A stretch of DNA of 8,341 nt from an uncultured Christensenella sp. (lineage in GTDB: Bacteria > Bacillota > Clostridia > Christensenellales > DTU072), in assembly GCA_905210905.1 (NCBI GenBank), contig CAJLYQ010000072.1:1-8341 (forward strand), written 5' to 3'. Positions 5,458-8,341 of this stretch are shown one piece after another. Position numbers and translations under genes: made by a program. Every line of letters begins with the position of its first letter. Position 1 is the first letter of the stretch. Below the pieces are notes generated by a model. That model did not search any database. It saw only the letters and a program-made list of their open reading frames with translations, and had not been told where the DNA came from.

Positions 5458-6177
5458 ATGCTCAAAGGAAACGAACGAATAGACGACCTCGAATGTCGGG
5501 GATACAAAATAATACAAGACCCCGACGGTTATTGTTTCACTTCGGACAGCGTTTTGCTAAGCAATCTCGCCGAAGTAAAAACCAAAGACCGGGTGGTCGA
5601 TTTATGCACCGGCAGCGGCGTAGTCGCGTTGCTTATCAACGCGAAATATTCCCCAAAAGAAGTAATCGGCGCGGAAATTCAGCCAAGACTTGCAGATATG
5701 GCGCAAAGAAGCGTCGCGCTTAACGGCGCGGAAAAAACCGTTAAAATCATAAACGCGTCGGTGATAGGACTTACCAAAACGATAGGTTCGGGGTTTGACG
5801 TCGTTACGGTCAATCCGCCGTACGAACCGGCGCAAGGCGAAGAAAACCCGACCGAGAGCGACGTCTGCAAAAAAGAGATTTGCCTTACCGCGGAAGAACT
5901 TATTAAAGAAAGCGCCAAACTTCTTCGCTACGGCGGCTCGTTTTATATGGTTCACCGCACGAGAAGAGCGGCGGAAATCGTTTCGCTGATGGTTAGTTAC
6001 GGCATAGAACCGAAAAAAATATACTTCGTTTATCCGAAAAAAGGCAAAAACGCCGACACCTTCATTATAGAAGGCAAACGCGGCGGCAAAAGCGGACTTA
6101 TCGTTCCGCCGCCGATAATCGTTTACGACGACGACGGCAATTACACCCCCGAAGTAAGGAGTTTATACAACAAATGA
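5458..6177 (+). CDS. trmN6: tRNA1(Val) (adenine37-N6)-methyltransferase-like protein (YabB/TrmN6 family)
   Basis: This is a 239-residue SAM-dependent class I methyltransferase. The N-terminal NERIDDLECRGYKIIQ (5-20) is the family start (compare ERLD...IIQ in Bacillus YabB), which supports the ATG at 5458. Motif I is VVDLCTGSG (46-54), the acidic motif II region is GAEIQPRLADMA (71-82), and the N6-adenine motif IV is NPPY (119-122). The length matches the usual 235-250. In Escherichia coli the relative YfiC methylates A37 of tRNA1(Val); the exact tRNA target in Firmicutes is not fixed. There is no SD before the ATG, because that space is occupied by the -10 box. The gene overlaps rsmI by ATGA. 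In Bacillus subtilis yabB and rsmI (yabC) flank a small GIY-YIG gene (yazA); here that gene is absent. Confidence 0.88.
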   Translation: MLKGNERIDDLECRGYKIIQDPDGYCFTSDSVLLSNLAEVKTKDRVVDLCTGSGVVALLINAKYSPKEVIGAEIQPRLADMAQRSVALNGAEKTVKIINASVIGLTKTIGSGFDVVTVNPPYEPAQGEENPTESDVCKKEICLTAEELIKESAKLLRYGGSFYMVHRTRRAAEIVSLMVSYGIEPKKIYFVYPKKGKNADTFIIEGKRGGKSGLIVPPPIIVYDDDGNYTPEVRSLYNK

Positions 6178-6983
6178 AAGGAACGCTCTATATAGTCGGC
6201 ACGCCGATAGGGAATTTGTCGGACATAACTCTCCGTGCGCTCGAAACGCTGAAAACCGTCGACGTAATCGCGTGCGAAGACACGAGAAGAACTCTCGCTA
6301 TGCTCAATAAATACGAGATAAAAAAACCGCTCGTAAGTTATTACAAACAAAAAGAAAAAGAAGGCGCGGTAAAAATCGCCGAACTTTTGGACGAAGGCAA
6401 ACAGGTCGCGCTCGTCACCGACGCCGGTATGCCGTGCATAAGCGATCCCGGAAGCGTGCTTGTCGATTATCTGAGAAACAACGATTATCCGTACACCGTC
6501 GTACCCGGTCCGACGGCGGTAACCAGTGCCGCCGCGCTCGTCGGCACGGAAAAAGGCTTCACTTTCGTGGGTTTCCTTCCCGAAAAGAACAAACAGAAAA
6601 AACAGGTGCTTGAAAGCGTGAAATCCTTGCCGCATACCGTTTTCTTTTACGCCGCTCCGCACGACGTCAACGACGTGCTGGAACTTCTTAACGAAACGCT
6701 GGGCGACAGGGAAGTTTTCGTCGTTAAAGAAATAACCAAAATTTACGAAACCGTCACTCAAGGAACGCTTTCTTCGCTAAGGATAGAAAACCCCAAAGGC
6801 GAGTTCGTCATAGGGGTTCAACCCGAAAAAATCACCGAAGAAAAAACTTCGGACGAAGATATAATCGAAGAATTAAAATCGTTGATAAATTCAGGCAAAG
6901 ACAAAAAAACCGCGATAAAAGAAACGACGGAAAAATTCGGAATATCTAAAAATACCGTTTATAAACTTTCACTTAATATTTAG
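6174..6983 (+). CDS. rsmI: 16S rRNA (cytidine1402-2'-O)-methyltransferase
   Basis: This 269-residue tetrapyrrole-methylase-fold enzyme 2'-O-methylates C1402 in the decoding centre of 16S rRNA; RsmH makes the partner N4 mark. The diagnostic motifs are in order: LYIVGTPIGNLSDITLRAL (5-23), CEDTRRT, VTDAGMPCISDPG, VVPGPTA and FVGFLP. The last ~40 residues (from about IIEELKSLI) form the small helical, helix-turn-helix-like C-terminal domain of the family, ending in KFGISKNTVYKL. The length is near the usual 275-290. The start overlaps the trmN6 stop (ATGA). A possible SD, AAGGAG (6156-6161), lies 12 nt upstream, a little far, so coupling with trmN6 translation is likely. It ends 5 bp from the converging spmB. 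Confidence 0.95.
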   Translation: MKGTLYIVGTPIGNLSDITLRALETLKTVDVIACEDTRRTLAMLNKYEIKKPLVSYYKQKEKEGAVKIAELLDEGKQVALVTDAGMPCISDPGSVLVDYLRNNDYPYTVVPGPTAVTSAAALVGTEKGFTFVGFLPEKNKQKKQVLESVKSLPHTVFFYAAPHDVNDVLELLNETLGDREVFVVKEITKIYETVTQGTLSSLRIENPKGEFVIGVQPEKITEEKTSDEDIIEELKSLINSGKDKKTAIKETTEKFGISKNTVYKLSLNI

Positions 6984-6988
6984 TTGCT

Positions 6989-7492
6989 TTACATAAAACG
7001 GCAAAAAAAGCACGCCGCGACTACGCCGCAAAAAGACGCGGCAAGCGAGATGCCGATTGCTTTCGGCGCGCGTTTGTCTTTCGACGCGGACAGGTATACC
7101 GCAACTACGTAAAAAACCGTGTCCGACGAGCCGCTTATTACCGACGCACACCGTCCGACGTAAGAATCCGCTCCGTATTCAGATAAAATTTCTTCCAGCA
7201 CGCACAAACTTCCGCTTCCCGACAAAGGGCGAATTATAATCAGTTCCGACAGTTCTTCGGGGATACCGAAAAAGGAAAATACGTATCCCAAATACTTACT
7301 TACATAATTATTAAGTCCGCTTAACTGAAATACTTCGATAAGAAGAAAAACCGCCGTAAGAAAAGGGAGCAAACTTATAATAAGCCTTGCCGCTTCTTTT
7401 CCGCCGGCAACGAATCCGTCGTAAACGGACACTCTTTTTATTACGGCGAAAATCAAAGTAAGAATAATGATTACCGGAATAAAATATTTCAT
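6989..7492 (-). CDS. spmB: Spore maturation protein B
   Basis: This is a 167-residue membrane protein with a nucleoside-recognition (Gate) domain and about five hydrophobic segments. The family signatures are RPLSGSGS (88-95), EILSEYGADSYVGRCASVISGSSDTVFYV (101-129) and AVYL. The length is typical (about 170-180). In Bacillus, SpmA and SpmB act together in dehydrating the spore core, and mutants make heat-sensitive spores; the transported substrate is not known. The start ATG overlaps the spmA stop (TCAT at 7489-7492 on plus, ATGA on minus), and no good SD precedes it, so it is probably translated by coupling. The C-terminus is Cys-rich (CGVVAACFFCRFM), mildly unusual. Confidence 0.93.
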   Translation of the reverse strand: MKYFIPVIIILTLIFAVIKRVSVYDGFVAGGKEAARLIISLLPFLTAVFLLIEVFQLSGLNNYVSKYLGYVFSFFGIPEELSELIIIRPLSGSGSLCVLEEILSEYGADSYVGRCASVISGSSDTVFYVVAVYLSASKDKRAPKAIGISLAASFCGVVAACFFCRFM

Positions 7493-8019
7493 TCTTTGAC
7501 AAAAACTTTAACTAAAATTATTCCGAATATCGCACTCAAAAACGTGGAAATCACGGTGGGCAAAACTATGTCGGTTTTTGCGTTTTGCACGCTGCGCAGA
7601 GCGACGATCGTCGTCGGAATAAGTTGAATCGAAGAAGAATTTATCACGAGCAGCATAGTGCGGTTTTTCGGCGAAATCATATTTTTAGACGCGTTCATTC
7701 CGGCAGGAGTTCCGGCGCTTCCCATACCCAAAAAATTAGCGGAAAGGTTGACGGACAGATCGGAATAACATTCTTTGCTTTCGCCGGGGAAAAGCCTATG
7801 TAAAAGCGGCGCGCTTTTCTTTGCGAGAAAGGCGTCCGCGCCGAGTTTTTTCCATAATCCGAGTACGGACAGCCACACGGCGTACACGGCAAAAAGTTTA
7901 ACTGCGAAAGTCACGCCTTTGCCCGCCCCGGACACGAGCGCGTTCAACGCCCCGTCGGGGTTCGTTATCGTCAGAGCGATCAAAGAAGCGACGATAATCA
8001 GCGTGAAAACGAAATTCAT
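7489..8019 (-). CDS. spmA: Spore maturation protein A
   Basis: This is a ~176-residue membrane protein of the Gate (nucleoside recognition) family and partner of SpmB. The family core LSANFLGMGSAGTPAGMNASKNM is present around residues 91-113, followed by MLLVINSSSIQLIPTT, the usual SpmA pattern. The ATG at 8019 is chosen over an in-frame TTG two codons upstream (8025), because ATG is preferred and neither has a clear SD (upstream minus-strand sequence reads TAAGCGTAGAATTGAAT). In Bacillus subtilis spmA-spmB follow dacB in a sporulation (sigma-E) operon. Here spmA is first, with no dacB within the 322 bases upstream. I could not find a convincing sigma-E or sigma-A promoter before it, so regulation during sporulation is inferred from family only. 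Confidence 0.92.
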   Translation of the reverse strand: MNFVFTLIIVASLIALTITNPDGALNALVSGAGKGVTFAVKLFAVYAVWLSVLGLWKKLGADAFLAKKSAPLLHRLFPGESKECYSDLSVNLSANFLGMGSAGTPAGMNASKNMISPKNRTMLLVINSSSIQLIPTTIVALRSVQNAKTDIVLPTVISTFLSAIFGIILVKVFVKE

Positions 8020-8178
8020 ATTCAATTCTACGCTTAAAATTTACTTTTTATGTAAGTTTGCGGCGATTTAAAAAGAGTTTTTACGTGAGAAACGCGCAAA
8101 AAACAGACGTTTCCTTTAATTAGCCTTAACGAGAAAAGTTTTAATACTATTTTAATCCGATCCGTTTATACTGCAATC
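8020..8178. other. Non-coding stretch upstream of spmA
   Basis: There is no credible open reading frame on either strand. It should contain the minus-strand spmA promoter, but no clean sigma-A or sigma-E pair is visible; a weak CATAAAAAG on the minus strand near 8047-8055 is the nearest -10-like string. On the plus strand TATACT (8167-8172) sits 7 nt before the proposed start of a small RNA. Confidence 0.5.
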
Positions 8179-8265
8179 GTAAGAACCCCGCCAAAAGGGT
8201 TACTTGCATTTCATTTTGTTCCCTCCTGTAAAGGCGTTCTCGTTTTGAGAACGTCTTTACTTTTT
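8179..8265 (+). ncRNA. Candidate small regulatory RNA with anti-Shine-Dalgarno linker
   Basis: Three parts line up like a Gram-positive trans-acting sRNA of about 87 nt. The 5' hairpin is GTAA (8179-8182) plus CCC (8186-8188) pairing with GGGTTAC (8197-8203), with a 3-nt bulge. A 24-nt linker follows (8204-8227), U-rich and ending TTCCCTCCT. The RNA closes with a 14-bp terminator hairpin with a U5 tail. A -10-like TATACT (8167-8172) puts +1 at 8179; no good -35 is visible. The linker is the exact antisense of AGGAGG, 7 nt, ATG, a perfect translation start, so it could mask ribosome sites on mRNAs. No plus-strand gene lies upstream within 1.2 kb, so the terminator needs a transcript of its own. 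The alternative is a minus-strand leader with a tiny M-K-C-K open frame. I recognise no known sRNA family. Confidence 0.5.
8228..8265 (+). terminator. Strong intrinsic terminator
   Basis: The 14-bp stem 8228-8241 / 8247-8260 (GTAAAGGCGTTCTC with GAGAACGTCTTTAC, one G-T pair), 5-nt loop GTTTT, and five T (8261-8265) work on the plus strand. On the minus strand the hairpin is followed by AGGAGGGAAC, with no T-run, so it is directional. Confidence 0.85.
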
Positions 8266-8295
8266 ACGAAAAAGAAAAAAGCACGCTTTCAGGTA

Positions 8296-8324
8296 TTGTC
8301 AAACTCGACTTCATATTGTATAAT
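8296..8324 (+). promoter_or_regulatory. Near-consensus sigma-A promoter reading out of the right edge
   Basis: The -35 is TTGTCA (8296-8301, 5 of 6) and the -10 is TATAAT (8319-8324, 6 of 6), with a 17-nt spacer. Transcription should begin near 8331 and serve a plus-strand gene beyond the window. The sRNA terminator just upstream insulates it. Confidence 0.85.
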
Positions 8325-8341
8325 GTTATAAATAATTAAAT

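Noticed and set aside
6141..6761. A 206-codon minus-strand open frame opposite rsmI
   Set aside because: It is antisense to a clear rsmI with all family motifs. Its composition (many Phe, Arg, Val) is that of a mirror frame, and it has no SD or promoter.
7005..7060. GC-rich inverted pair GCCGCG/CGCGGC as an rsmI terminator
   Set aside because: It lies inside spmB coding sequence, has a long loop and no following T-run. It is likely codon-driven.
8020..8025. TTG at 8025 as the spmA start
   Set aside because: It adds only two residues, has no better SD than the ATG at 8019, and ATG is the more usual start. It cannot be excluded.
1..8341. CRISPR arrays, tRNA or rRNA genes, phage genes, toxin-antitoxin pairs
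   Set aside because: I scanned for regularly spaced repeats, cloverleaf ends, rRNA-like conserved blocks, integrase/terminase motifs and small paired genes, and saw none.

Overview
The window looks like chromosome of an uncultured, low-to-moderate GC anaerobic Firmicute (class Clostridia). The pointers are spmA/spmB of the endospore-forming lineages, Firmicutes-type strong Shine-Dalgarno sites, consensus sigma-A promoters, an ECF-type vitamin transporter subunit, and class II fructose-bisphosphate aldolase. Codon use is uniform, with many CG-containing codons next to A-rich ones. I saw no clearly foreign block except possibly the first ~53 bases. Family assignments are from recognition of motifs by eye; no searches were run.

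Layout. (1) 1-1809: a membrane protein with a GT-C glycosyltransferase look, cut off at its 5' end. An imperfect hairpin at 21-53 carries an in-frame stop and may be the end of an insertion element or an assembly junction. (2) 1814-3122: a cobalamin unit with a sigma-A promoter, a class-II (env8-like) cobalamin riboswitch with a terminator/SD-masking hairpin, a DUF4430/transcobalamin-like lipoprotein and an ECF transporter S component that overlaps it by 4 bp. (3) 3166-4341 (minus): a multi-pass acyltransferase of the DUF5009/NagX type, converging on the cobalamin unit across a shared terminator. (4) 4411-5346 (minus): fba, with its own promoter. (5) 5458-6983 (plus): trmN6-rsmI, a tRNA and a 16S rRNA methyltransferase gene, overlapping by 4 bp. 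They are driven by a perfect TTGACA-17-TATAAT promoter placed so close to the ATG that the mRNA should be leaderless. (6) 6989-8019 (minus): spmA-spmB, overlapping by 4 bp and converging on rsmI with a 5-bp gap. (7) 8020-8341: no protein gene seen. It holds a probable small RNA (about 8179-8265) with a C-rich anti-Shine-Dalgarno linker and a strong terminator, and a near-consensus promoter firing out of the right edge.

How the parts work together. The riboswitch should switch off the lipoprotein and S component when cobalamin is plentiful. The lipoprotein would capture corrinoid outside the membrane and hand it to the S component, which would borrow an EcfA/EcfT module encoded elsewhere. fba is central glycolysis. 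trmN6 and rsmI are translation-quality methylases found near each other in Bacillus. spmA/B act in spore core dehydration. The main items for follow-up are the two-state pairing of the riboswitch, the leaderless promoter with its A10 spacer tract, and the candidate sRNA whose linker is the exact antisense of an SD-spacer-ATG.
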